The notes under the pieces are model-generated. The model did no database searches and had not been told where the DNA came from. It worked only from the letters and a program-made list of their open reading frames with translations. From IMG/VR virus record IMGVR_UViG_3300031251_000971, positions 1 through 28,794 of that record: a stretch of DNA of 28,794 bases, one strand, 5' to 3'. A program made the translations under genes and the position numbers. Below, piece after piece: positions 21,972 to 28,794 of the stretch; within the stretch, counting starts at the first letter, position 1, and each line of letters starts with the position of its first letter. The DNA is from a virus.

Positions 21972-24031
21972 TGACGATGCCGCGCGCCACTGCCGCCGCC
22001 CCCGGCCAGATGTTCTGGTCGCAGATCGGGCGCAAGTCCCGTCTGCCGTGGAACGTGCTCGAGCGCCGCGTGGCACACGGCATGGAGCAGCGCCTGCTCG
22101 CCAGCGTGCCCGCGCAGTGGCGGCCCAGCCTGCAGCTGCTGCAGCACGAAGCCGGCGGTGCGGCGGGCTACAGCCGCTACGTGTCGTGGATCGACCGCAT
22201 GCGCGCCTTCAGCGAGCGCCACGGCGACGTCCTGCACTGGGCCGTCTCGGACTCGACCGTCTGCGACCGGGCCCGCGCCATCGCCGCCGATGTGAAAGAG
22301 CTGATGTCGCTGTGGCCGCAGGACCTCGACCTGGCCGAGCGCATGCAGCTGCTGCGCAGCGTGTGCGGCAACATCGACGTGCCGCTGCCCACCGGCAAGA
22401 CCGCAGAGGGCACCATCGCCCGCGGCTGCAGCGAGCACTGGTGGCGCGCCGCGCTGCGCAAGAAGGTGGCCCGCGTGGTCGAGCACGCCGCCATCAAGCT
22501 CGGCGTGGTCCACCGCAAGAACGGCGGCTACGCCAGCGACGAGGCCTGCGCCCGCCGCCGCCAGCAGCTGGAGCGCAACGCCGCCCTGCTGCAGCGCACG
22601 CTGGTGCGCAACGAGGCCGGCCAGGTCTACACCCTGGCCGAGCTGGCCGCCGCGTCCGTCAGCAACCGCGACAACCGCCGCGGCGAGCTGATGACGCGCA
22701 TCCGCGGCTGCGAAGAGTTCGCCGATGCGCGCGGCCATGTCGGCATGTTCCTCACGCTGACCTGCCCGAGCCGCTTTCACGCGGTCCTGTCCGGCGGCAA
22801 AGGCCCGAAGGCCCGGCCGCGCCCCAATCCGCGCTACGAAGGCGCCGACCCGCGCGAGGCCCAGCAATGGCTTTGCGACAACTGGGCCCGCACCCGCTCG
22901 GCGCTGCAGCGGCGCGGCATCGCGATGTACGGCTTCCGCGTGGCCGAGCCGCATCACGATGGCTGCCCGCACTGGCACGTGCTGCTGTGGTGCGACGACG
23001 AAGCCGCCGCGCAGCGCATCGAGGCCACCGTGCGCGACTACTGGCTGGCCGACGCCGGCGACGAGCCCGGCGCGCAGAAGAATCGCGTCGACTTCAAGCG
23101 CATGCAGGCCGGCGGCGCGGCCGGCTACGTCGCCAAGTACGTCGCCAAGAACATCGGCGCCGAGGACGGCAGCGACGCCGGCCTGGGCGCGCACCTGGAC
23201 GGCCTGGAGGTCGACACGCGCGACTACAAGGGCTTCCAGCGCGTCGACGCCTGGGCCAGCACCTGGGGCATCCGCCAGTTCCAACCCTTCGGCCAGCCGC
23301 CGGTGGTGGTCTGGCGCGAGATGCGCCGGGTCACCAAGGACCAGATCAACAGCGCCCAGTTGCGCATGGACTTCGGCGACCAGGCCGCCGTCAAGGCCTG
23401 GCACGCCTGCCAGCGCAGCGGCCTGGTGCTGGCCGACTGGAACCGCTACGCCCAGGCCCAGGGCGGCATGTGCCGCAAGCGCGCCGCCTGGGCGCTGCGC
23501 CCCGCGGTGCGGGTCGTGCCGCAGGTGCAGAACCTCTATGGCGAGGCGATCGACCGCAAGACCGTGGTCGGGGTCGAGCTGACTTCGGGCCGCTGGCTGG
23601 TGTCGCGCCGGCAGGGCTGGAAGCGTGTGGTCGACGGTGACGCGGGCGTGCAGTCGGCCGAGCAGCGAGCCGCGCTGGCGCGGCCTTGGACTGGTTTCAA
23701 TAACTGTACGGCCCGCCTGGGTCGCGAGACCCTTCGCTGCCTGCTGATGGGCGATTTGCCCTGGCCGAAGGTGCACGACAGCACCCTCGACAGCGGCGAA
23801 CCGCCGCGCACCGCCATCGCGGCCCGCGCGCGACCAGCCCAGAAGCCCGCGATGACCGCCCGCCAGGTCGAAGAAGCGATCCGGCACATGCCCCACGGCA
23901 GCCAGATCGAGGTCCAGGCGGCCGCGCCGCGCCCGCCCGTGACCGCACAGAGCCTGGCCGCGCGCTTCACGCCCGAAGTCCGCGCCGCCATGCGCGCCGC
24001 GCAGCTGGCCGGCGCCGGCGCCGCGCACTGA
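21971..24031 (+). CDS. A: Replication initiator gpA, HUH endonuclease
   Basis: This is a 686-residue protein (P2 gpA has 761). The rolling-circle motifs are all present: motif 1 FLTLTCPS at residues 260-267, the HUH metal motif as PHWHVLLW (H334, H336), and motif 3 GYVAKYVAKN with two tyrosines four residues apart (Y386, Y390), the same Y-x3-Y spacing as the paired active tyrosines of P2 gpA. It nicks one strand at the origin, stays covalently bound and re-joins the displaced strand. In P2 the origin lies within the A gene itself, so it may also lie within this one. The start ATG overlaps the stop of the gene before it by one base. The C-terminal 100 residues are Ala/Pro-rich and probably variable. 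Confidence 0.95.
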   Translation: MTMPRATAAAPGQMFWSQIGRKSRLPWNVLERRVAHGMEQRLLASVPAQWRPSLQLLQHEAGGAAGYSRYVSWIDRMRAFSERHGDVLHWAVSDSTVCDRARAIAADVKELMSLWPQDLDLAERMQLLRSVCGNIDVPLPTGKTAEGTIARGCSEHWWRAALRKKVARVVEHAAIKLGVVHRKNGGYASDEACARRRQQLERNAALLQRTLVRNEAGQVYTLAELAAASVSNRDNRRGELMTRIRGCEEFADARGHVGMFLTLTCPSRFHAVLSGGKGPKARPRPNPRYEGADPREAQQWLCDNWARTRSALQRRGIAMYGFRVAEPHHDGCPHWHVLLWCDDEAAAQRIEATVRDYWLADAGDEPGAQKNRVDFKRMQAGGAAGYVAKYVAKNIGAEDGSDAGLGAHLDGLEVDTRDYKGFQRVDAWASTWGIRQFQPFGQPPVVVWREMRRVTKDQINSAQLRMDFGDQAAVKAWHACQRSGLVLADWNRYAQAQGGMCRKRAAWALRPAVRVVPQVQNLYGEAIDRKTVVGVELTSGRWLVSRRQGWKRVVDGDAGVQSAEQRAALARPWTGFNNCTARLGRETLRCLLMGDLPWPKVHDSTLDSGEPPRTAIAARARPAQKPAMTARQVEEAIRHMPHGSQIEVQAAAPRPPVTAQSLAARFTPEVRAAMRAAQLAGAGAAH

Positions 24032-24057
24032 TCCATCCCAACCACCAGAGACACCGC

Positions 24058-24264
24058 ATGCACATCACCGCATCCGTCCCCTTCCGCTGCCACTACCGGC
24101 ACGCCGTGCCCGGCCAGGCGCCGATCGCGCTCTTCGTGCAGCTGCGCGCGCGCCACGCCGATGCGGCGCGCCAGCTGGCCGAAGCCGCCATCGGCCGCCT
24201 GGTCGACCGCGTCGAGCCGGCGCCGTTCCCCATTTCCTCAACCAACCCCGCAAAGGAGGTCTGA
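24058..24264 (+). CDS. Small hypothetical phage protein
   Basis: This is a 68-residue protein with ITASVPFRCHYRHAVPGQAP, a helix (ARHADAARQLAEAAIGRLVD) and a polar tail. It belongs to the early operon, 26 bases after gpA. Its last codons overlap the strong ribosome-binding site of the next gene. No domain is recognised. Confidence 0.6.
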   Translation: MHITASVPFRCHYRHAVPGQAPIALFVQLRARHADAARQLAEAAIGRLVDRVEPAPFPISSTNPAKEV

Positions 24265-24266
24265 CC

Positions 24267-24413
24267 ATGCACGCCTATCACGTGAAGGTCATCGACGCTG
24301 ACGGCGTCTTTCATCGGTACACCCAGCTGGCGCGCTCGTGCGCGGCGGCTGAGGGCATGGCGTTCGATCGGTTTGGCGATGTGCGGGTGTTGAGCGTGCG
24401 GAGGACGGCATGA
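24267..24413 (+). CDS. Very small hypothetical phage protein, 48 residues
   Basis: The frame reads HAYHVKVIDADGVFHRYTQL, a helix with ARSCAAAEGMAFDRFGD, and ends VRVLSVRRTA, a compact beta-alpha-beta pattern. The start is beyond doubt: AAAGGAGGT (24252-24260), a near-perfect Shine-Dalgarno, lies six bases before the ATG. The TGA overlaps the next start (ATGA). Function unknown. Confidence 0.72.
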   Translation: MHAYHVKVIDADGVFHRYTQLARSCAAAEGMAFDRFGDVRVLSVRRTA

Positions 24414-24622
24414 GCTCAACGCCGAGCATCGTCTTTCCCACCGTGGGCCTGAACAACCCTGCCTTTCGCTACCGCGACCACCTGCACAGCGATGTGCGCA
24501 AGACCTTCGCCCGCGTCCGGCGCGAGCGCGCCGAGGCGCAGCGCGAAGCCGACACCGGCCAGGGCCGGCTCGACCTGGGCGGCGGCCTGCAGCTGGTGGC
24601 GATCGTGCGAGGTGCTAAGTGA
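24410..24622 (+). CDS. Small hypothetical phage protein
   Basis: This is a 70-residue protein with a start segment IVFPTVGLNNPAFRYRDHLH, a basic helix (VRKTFARVRRERAEAQREAD) and a Gly-rich end. The ATG overlaps the stop of the 48-residue gene and its own end overlaps the next start (GTGA), showing tight translational coupling in the early operon. Function unknown. Confidence 0.62.
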   Translation: MSSTPSIVFPTVGLNNPAFRYRDHLHSDVRKTFARVRRERAEAQREADTGQGRLDLGGGLQLVAIVRGAK

Positions 24623-24870
24623 ACGCGCGAGTAGCGGCCGAGCCGGCTGCCGGCCTCGGCGGAGCGGCCATCGCTTGGCTGTCGCAGGGCGGCGTGACCT
24701 ACCGCGCGTGCGAGCTGTGCTTGCACGGGCGCGCCAGCGGCGAGGTCTTCCTCTGCAACAGCCCGGCCGCGCAGCTGGGCGGCGGGCCGGAGCGTGTCGC
24801 GGCCGCGCGCGCCGTCGACGGCTCGTGCGGGCCGAACGCGCGGCATCTCGAAATGCAGGCCTGGGCCTGA
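24619..24870 (+). CDS. Small Cys-containing phage protein
   Basis: This is an 83-residue protein starting at GTG in a GTGA overlap with the previous gene. It has four Cys in the order RACELC, FLCNSP and GSCGPNARH, with an AARAVDG segment between. This Cys spacing, a middle Cys followed by Pro and the closing CGPNA resemble a class of short zinc-binding proteins often seen in prophage early operons. Function unknown. It ends 28 bases before the kinase gene. Confidence 0.6.
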   Translation: MNARVAAEPAAGLGGAAIAWLSQGGVTYRACELCLHGRASGEVFLCNSPAAQLGGGPERVAAARAVDGSCGPNARHLEMQAWA

Positions 24871-24898
24871 TCCAACCGATTTTTCAGGGAGCAAAAAA

Positions 24899-25579
24899 AT
24901 GGACACCGTCGAAATCGAACGCCCGCGGCAAGCGGGCAAGTCAGCCGCACGCCGCGCGCTCATCATCGCCCTCACCGGCTATCCCGACGTCGGCAAGGAC
25001 ACCGTCGCCGGCATCCTGGCGCCGCGGCACGGCTTCCGCCGCATCGCCTTCGCGGACGCGCTGCGCGCCGAAGTCTGCGAGGCCTGGCGCATCGACGAGC
25101 GCATGCTCACGCATCGCCCGACGAAGGAGCTGCCGCTGCCGGCCCTGGCCGCCGGCATGTGCGGCGATGCCGCTTTCGCACGCTGGTGCGCCGACAGCGG
25201 AGAAAGCCTCACCGAGCCGCGCAGCCCGCGCTGGGTCATGCAGACCTGGGCCACCTTCCAGCGTCGATTCAGTCCCGCCTACTACGCCCGCCTGGTGGCG
25301 CGCTGGATCGATCGCCAGGTCGGCAGCGGATGGAACCGCATCGTCGTCTCCGACCTGCGCGACGAGGTCGAGGAAGAGATGCTGCGCGCCATGGGCGCGA
25401 AGGTGATCCGCGTGCATCGCCTCGATGCGCGCCGGCTCGACGGCGCCACCGCCGCGCACATCAGCGAGGAGCACGGCCGGATTCAGGCCGACGCGGACAT
25501 CGTCAACGACGGCAGCCTGGCGGCGCTGGCAGAGATCACGCTGGAGTGCGTGACGACGTTGGAAGGCAGCGCGGAATGA
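24899..25579 (+). CDS. Deoxynucleotide monophosphate kinase-like protein
   Basis: This is a 226-residue P-loop protein. Walker A is GYPDVGKDT (G27 to T35), followed by FRRIAFADALRAEVCEAWRI near residue 47, a PRWVMQTWATFQRRF segment near residue 108 and IVVSDLRDEVEEEM near residue 145. This matches T4 gp1-type dNMP kinases, which phosphorylate dNMPs (including hydroxymethyl-dCMP in T4) to feed phage DNA synthesis. The start is preceded by AGGGAGC. The stop overlaps the methyltransferase start (ATGA), so the two are probably made together. Whether it favours a modified nucleotide is not known. Confidence 0.82.
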   Translation: MDTVEIERPRQAGKSAARRALIIALTGYPDVGKDTVAGILAPRHGFRRIAFADALRAEVCEAWRIDERMLTHRPTKELPLPALAAGMCGDAAFARWCADSGESLTEPRSPRWVMQTWATFQRRFSPAYYARLVARWIDRQVGSGWNRIVVSDLRDEVEEEMLRAMGAKVIRVHRLDARRLDGATAAHISEEHGRIQADADIVNDGSLAALAEITLECVTTLEGSAE

Positions 25580-27480
25580 AGCCGATCGAGATCCGCCATT
25601 TCCATGCGTTCGTCGGCCTCGGCGGCGGCGCCAAGGGCTTCAACAAGTCGAACCCGCGCGTCGGCAACCTGCAAGCGAAGTTCCGCTGCATCGGCGGCAT
25701 CGACGTCGACCCGGCGGCGATCCGCGACTTCGAGCGCCTGGTCGGCGTGCGCGGCACCGTGCTCGACATGTTCGATCGCAGCCAGTACCAGGACTTCCAC
25801 GACCGCCAGCCGCCGCCCGCCGGATGGGTAGAAGCGACCACGGCCGACATCCACCGTGCGGCCGGCAATGAACGCCCGCACATCATCTTCCTCTCGGCTC
25901 CGTGCAAGGGCTTCAGTGGCCTGCTGCCCGAGGGCAAGAGCAAGACCGACAAGTATCAGGCACTCAACCGCCTGACGCTGCGCGGCGTGTGGCTGATGCT
26001 CGAAGCCTGGAAGGACGATCCGGTCGAGATGATCCTCTTCGAGAACGTGCCGCGTATCGCCACGCGCGGCCGCCACCTGCTCGACCAGATCACCAGCCTG
26101 CTGCGCAGCTACGGCTACGCCGTGGCCGAGACGACGCACGACTGCGGCGAGATCGGCGGCCTGGCGCAGAGCCGCAAGCGCTTCCTGCTGGTGGCGCGGC
26201 ACATCGAGAAGGTGCCGCCCTTCCTCTACGAACCAGAGAAGCGTCCGCTTCGCGCCGTCGGCGACGTCCTGGGCCGCATGCTGCTGCCGGGCGACCTGCG
26301 CGCCGGCCCGATGCACCGCATCCCGGCGCTGCAGTGGAAGACCTGGGTGCGGCTGGCATTCGTCGAGGCCGGCAGCGACTGGCGCAGCCTGGGCAGGCTG
26401 GCGATCGAGAACGGCCACCTGCGCGACTACCTGCTGGTGCCGGACATGCACAACGGCGCGCTGGGCGTGCGCGACTGGGCCGGGCCATCCGGCGTGGTTG
26501 CCGGCGCGAGCAGGCCGCACAACGGCTCGTACTCGATCGCGGACCCGAGGTTCGACCCTTCCGCGAAGTGGCGCGACGGGCAGGCCTACGGCGTTCGAAG
26601 CTGGGCCGCGCCCATGGGGACGATCGGCGGCCAGCAGAACCCCGGCCAGGGCGCGTTCACCGTCGCCGATCCGCGCGGGCCGCAGGATCGCAGACTGTTC
26701 TCGAAGTACGCCGTGTCGCACTGGGAATGCGGCACCGGCACAGTGATCGGAGGCGATGATTCGGGCGCGTACGCCATCGCCGACCCGCGCCACGCCGGCC
26801 CGCCGAAGCACTCGAACGAGTTCCGCATCGTGCCGTGGTCCGAGGCGAGCCGCGCGGTCACCAGCGCGCACGGCACCGGCCAGGCCGTGGCCGATCCGCG
26901 CCCGGTCGGCGAAGCCTTCGCGAAGTACGGAGTGACGCCATACGAACAGCCCAGCGGCACGGTCATCAGCGGAAGCACCAACGGCCAGGGCGCATTCGCC
27001 GTGGCCGATCCGAGATCCGGCATACAGCGCGGGAAGGGAGACCACTACCTGACGGCCGGCCACTACGGCGTGATGCCCTGGACGAAGCACGCATGCGCCG
27101 TCAGCGCTGCAGCGGCTCACGACAATGGTCGCTGGAGCGTCGCGGACCCGCGTATGCCCGACGCGGCGGACAAGCTGGTATGCCGCATCCGAGCGCTCGA
27201 CGGAACCTGGCACCGACCCTTCACGACACTCGAGCTGGCCGCGCTGCAGTCCCTGGTCGAGCCCGAGGAGCACCTCGAGCTGGACGGCCTCAGCGATCAG
27301 GCGTGGCGCGAGCGCATCGGCAACGCCGTCCCGAGCGATGCAGCCGAGCAGATCGGCAATGTCATCGGCACCACGCTGCTTCTGGCGTGGAGCGGCGAGA
27401 CCTTCATGCTGTCGTCGCAGCCGATCTGGGTGCGCGATGTGGCTGTGGCATTGAGCATTGCAGGAGGAGCGACCAAATGA
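25576..27480 (+). CDS. Cytosine-C5 DNA methyltransferase with six-repeat insert
   Basis: This is a 634-residue protein. The C5-methyltransferase motifs are present in order: motif I FVGLGGGAKGF (residues 12-22, AdoMet binding), motif IV APCKGFSG with catalytic C110, motif VI ENV (156-158), motif VIII QSRKR (198-202), and motif X RIGNAVP (580-586). Between motifs VIII and X, where the target-recognition domain lies, is an insert of about 380 residues instead of the usual 100-200. It carries six degenerate repeats, each ending ADPR (A322, A364, A402, A439, A477, A523). It transfers a methyl group to C5 of cytosine, probably protecting phage DNA from host restriction. There is no partner restriction enzyme nearby. 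It is coupled to the kinase upstream (ATGA) and overlaps the AlpA-like gene downstream (ATGA). Confidence 0.92.
   Translation: MKPIEIRHFHAFVGLGGGAKGFNKSNPRVGNLQAKFRCIGGIDVDPAAIRDFERLVGVRGTVLDMFDRSQYQDFHDRQPPPAGWVEATTADIHRAAGNERPHIIFLSAPCKGFSGLLPEGKSKTDKYQALNRLTLRGVWLMLEAWKDDPVEMILFENVPRIATRGRHLLDQITSLLRSYGYAVAETTHDCGEIGGLAQSRKRFLLVARHIEKVPPFLYEPEKRPLRAVGDVLGRMLLPGDLRAGPMHRIPALQWKTWVRLAFVEAGSDWRSLGRLAIENGHLRDYLLVPDMHNGALGVRDWAGPSGVVAGASRPHNGSYSIADPRFDPSAKWRDGQAYGVRSWAAPMGTIGGQQNPGQGAFTVADPRGPQDRRLFSKYAVSHWECGTGTVIGGDDSGAYAIADPRHAGPPKHSNEFRIVPWSEASRAVTSAHGTGQAVADPRPVGEAFAKYGVTPYEQPSGTVISGSTNGQGAFAVADPRSGIQRGKGDHYLTAGHYGVMPWTKHACAVSAAAAHDNGRWSVADPRMPDAADKLVCRIRALDGTWHRPFTTLELAALQSLVEPEEHLELDGLSDQAWRERIGNAVPSDAAEQIGNVIGTTLLLAWSGETFMLSSQPIWVRDVAVALSIAGGATK
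26461..27162 (+). repeat. Six degenerate protein-level repeats in the methyltransferase
   Basis: Each repeat runs roughly as hydrophobic-Val-x-x-Trp, a Ser/Gly-rich turn with GTV or similar, a variable Gly/Asn stretch, then an aliphatic residue and ADPR. Spacings between successive ADPR motifs are 42, 38, 37, 38 and 46 residues. The DNA is diverged, so the units are old or under selection for the protein pattern. They cover residues 296-529. Confidence 0.9.
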
Positions 27481-27689
27481 CAGCGCAGAAAATCCTCGTG
27501 ACCGACAAAGAGGCCGCCGCCATGCTCTCCATGGGCAGGTCGACCTTCTGGCGCCAGGTCGGCGCCGGCGTCCTGCCCGCGCCGGTAAGGATCGGCGGCC
27601 TCACGCGCTGGCGCGTGGCCGAGCTGCTTGCCTGTGTTGCTCCTCCAGCCAGTCCGACCACCACTGCATCAGCTCACGGCGCTGCTTGA
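27477..27689 (+). CDS. AlpA-like helix-turn-helix protein (possible excisionase)
   Basis: This is a 70-residue protein with KILVTDKEAAAMLSMGRSTF followed by WRQVGAGVLPAPVRIGGLTR and WRVAELL, the AlpA/MerR-like small DNA-binding fold used by phage excisionases and regulators. A strong AGGAGGAG site precedes the ATG, which overlaps the methyltransferase stop (ATGA). The last 30 codons overlap the end of the integrase gene on the other strand. It probably directs excision or regulates the integrase, as such proteins do next to P4-type integrases. Confidence 0.85.
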   Translation: MTAQKILVTDKEAAAMLSMGRSTFWRQVGAGVLPAPVRIGGLTRWRVAELLACVAPPASPTTTASAHGAA

Positions 27690-28794
27690 GGTACTGCGCG
27701 CGGTTGTAGGCCGCGCGCACCTCGTCACTCTCCTGGTGCTGCAGCTGCCGTTCGATCACATCCTTGTCGAACGGTGAATGCTCGTTGAGCACGGTCGACG
27801 CCAGCGCGCGGAACCCGTGCGCCGTCATCCGGCCCTTGTAGCCGAGGCGATAGAGCGCGAACAGGAACGTGTTTTCTGAGACCGAGTGACCTGGTCGCAG
27901 AGGCGAATCAAGCACCAGGTCGGTGTGCCCGGTGATCGGGTCCAGACCCGCGACGATTTCACGCGCCTGCCGCGACATCGGCACGATGTGCGGCAGCCTG
28001 GCCTCCTCCTCGCCCTTGACCCGGGCTGCCGGCACCACCCAGATGGCGCCCTCTTCCTTGAATTCGGAACGCCTCATGCCGCGCATCTCGCCCACACGCA
28101 CGAAGGTGTGCGCGAGCAGGCGAAGGCCCTGGCGCGTGACCGGCTCGTCGTAGCCGTCGATCGCGCGCAGCAGCTGGCCGGCCTCCTCGGGCGGGATGCT
28201 GGCCATCGGCTTCTTCACCTTGCGCACCTGCAGCACCCGGCTCAGATTGGCCGCTCCGTGGTGCTGGATGTACCCAAGATCCTGAGCGTGGGCGAAAACC
28301 GCCGCAATGCGGCCGGCCACGCGATGCGCCGTCTCGACCTTCCCGCCGGCCTGGGCAGCCCTGACCACCTCTACCAGCTTCGTGCGCGGGATCGAATCGA
28401 TCGGCAGCGAGCCAATGCTCGGGAAGGCATAGCGCTCAAGCGTGTTCTCGACCTGGCCCTGGTGCTTCGTGTTCGACAGGCTGGGCAGCTTCACCTGCAG
28501 CCATTCGGCGGCCGCCTGCTTGAAAGTCCGGACTTCGGCGACCGGCGGCGCGGCCGGAACGCCTCCAGGCACCCTGTCCCGGGCCTGCGCATGCGCCTTG
28601 CGCGCCTGGGCGAGGGACAGCGCCGGGTACATGCCGTAGGTGCGCGTTTTCTGCTTGCCGGCCACCATGTAGTTGGCGCGCCAGCTCTTTCCGCCAGCCG
28701 GCGTGATGAACAGGTACAGGCCCTGCCCATCGGTCAATTTGTATCCCTTGTCGCGCGGCTTGGCCGCGTCGACCTCCTTGATCGTCAGACCCAT
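27601..28794 (-). CDS. int: P4-type tyrosine integrase
   Basis: This is a 397-residue protein. Residues 1-90 form the DUF4102 arm-binding domain (AKPRDKGYKLTDGQGLYLFI), followed by a SAM-like core-binding domain near 90-180. The catalytic domain has R238 (VGEMRGM), K260, H326-x2-R329 (HGFR), H353 and the nucleophile Y363 (AAYNR). It cuts and joins att sites to insert or excise the element, often at a tRNA 3' end. The start codon is the last base of the window; MGLTIKEVDAAKP is the usual start for the family, so the gene is probably complete. It reads leftward from the element's right end, so the attachment site should lie just beyond 28794. Confidence 0.94.
   Translation of the reverse strand: MGLTIKEVDAAKPRDKGYKLTDGQGLYLFITPAGGKSWRANYMVAGKQKTRTYGMYPALSLAQARKAHAQARDRVPGGVPAAPPVAEVRTFKQAAAEWLQVKLPSLSNTKHQGQVENTLERYAFPSIGSLPIDSIPRTKLVEVVRAAQAGGKVETAHRVAGRIAAVFAHAQDLGYIQHHGAANLSRVLQVRKVKKPMASIPPEEAGQLLRAIDGYDEPVTRQGLRLLAHTFVRVGEMRGMRRSEFKEEGAIWVVPAARVKGEEEARLPHIVPMSRQAREIVAGLDPITGHTDLVLDSPLRPGHSVSENTFLFALYRLGYKGRMTAHGFRALASTVLNEHSPFDKDVIERQLQHQESDEVRAAYNRAQYLKQRRELMQWWSDWLEEQHRQAARPRASA

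Noticed and set aside
26461-27162. CRISPR-like array
   Set aside because: The repeats exist at protein level in one continuous reading frame; the DNA units are not identical and there are no spacers of constant length.
27690-28794. Attachment site or tRNA remnant near the integrase
   Set aside because: The integrase coding region fills this stretch to the window edge; no tRNA-like sequence or direct repeat was seen.

Overview
The window is GC-rich throughout and looks like part of a P2-like (Peduovirus-type) prophage in a Burkholderiales betaproteobacterium. The host call rests on base composition, the style of the proteins and the cargo genes. There is no rRNA or core gene to fix it.

Layout. 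(1) 1-885: the 3' part of a DUF900-type alpha/beta hydrolase, cut by the left edge and probably a cargo gene. (2) 1011-11944: a complete P2-order contractile-tail module on the + strand (V, W, J, I, tail fibre H, fibre-assembly-like protein, FI sheath, FII tube, E with E' by -1 frameshift, a small membrane protein, T tape measure, U, D). (3) 11973-16614: a leftward block of small genes, mostly unrecognised, with overlapping starts, several membrane peptides, a low-molecular-weight phosphatase relative whose catalytic Cys is Ser, and two apparently broken genes. (4) 16732-19439: non-phage cargo, comprising a small tail-anchored protein, a Tat-exported amidohydrolase and an IclR regulator. (5) 19629-21517: the switch region, with two XRE-type regulators ending tail to tail, a dyad upstream of one of them, two short ribbon-helix-helix-like proteins and an Ogr-type zinc finger. 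(6) 21666-27689: the early operon running right, with a gpA-type HUH rolling-circle initiator carrying two tyrosines, several short phage proteins, a deoxynucleotide monophosphate kinase, a cytosine-C5 DNA methyltransferase with six internal repeats, and an AlpA-like protein. (7) 27601-28794: a convergent P4-type tyrosine integrase whose start codon is the last base of the window.

How it fits together (inference from P2 biology): the integrase and AlpA-like protein handle integration and excision, the XRE repressor holds lysogeny, gpA starts rolling-circle replication, and the Ogr-like protein switches on the tail operon. The methyltransferase, coupled to the kinase, probably modifies phage DNA. 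Head, packaging and lysis genes are not seen. In P2 they lie upstream of V, which here falls outside the window, so their absence cannot be read as loss.

The points most worth a second look are the repeat-bearing methyltransferase, the leftward block of tiny genes (one start codon lies inside a terminator hairpin), the Cys-to-Ser phosphatase relative, the pentanucleotide repeat ahead of the sheath gene, and the textbook T-TTT-TTG frameshift site in gene E. No tRNA, rRNA, CRISPR array or insertion sequence was recognised.
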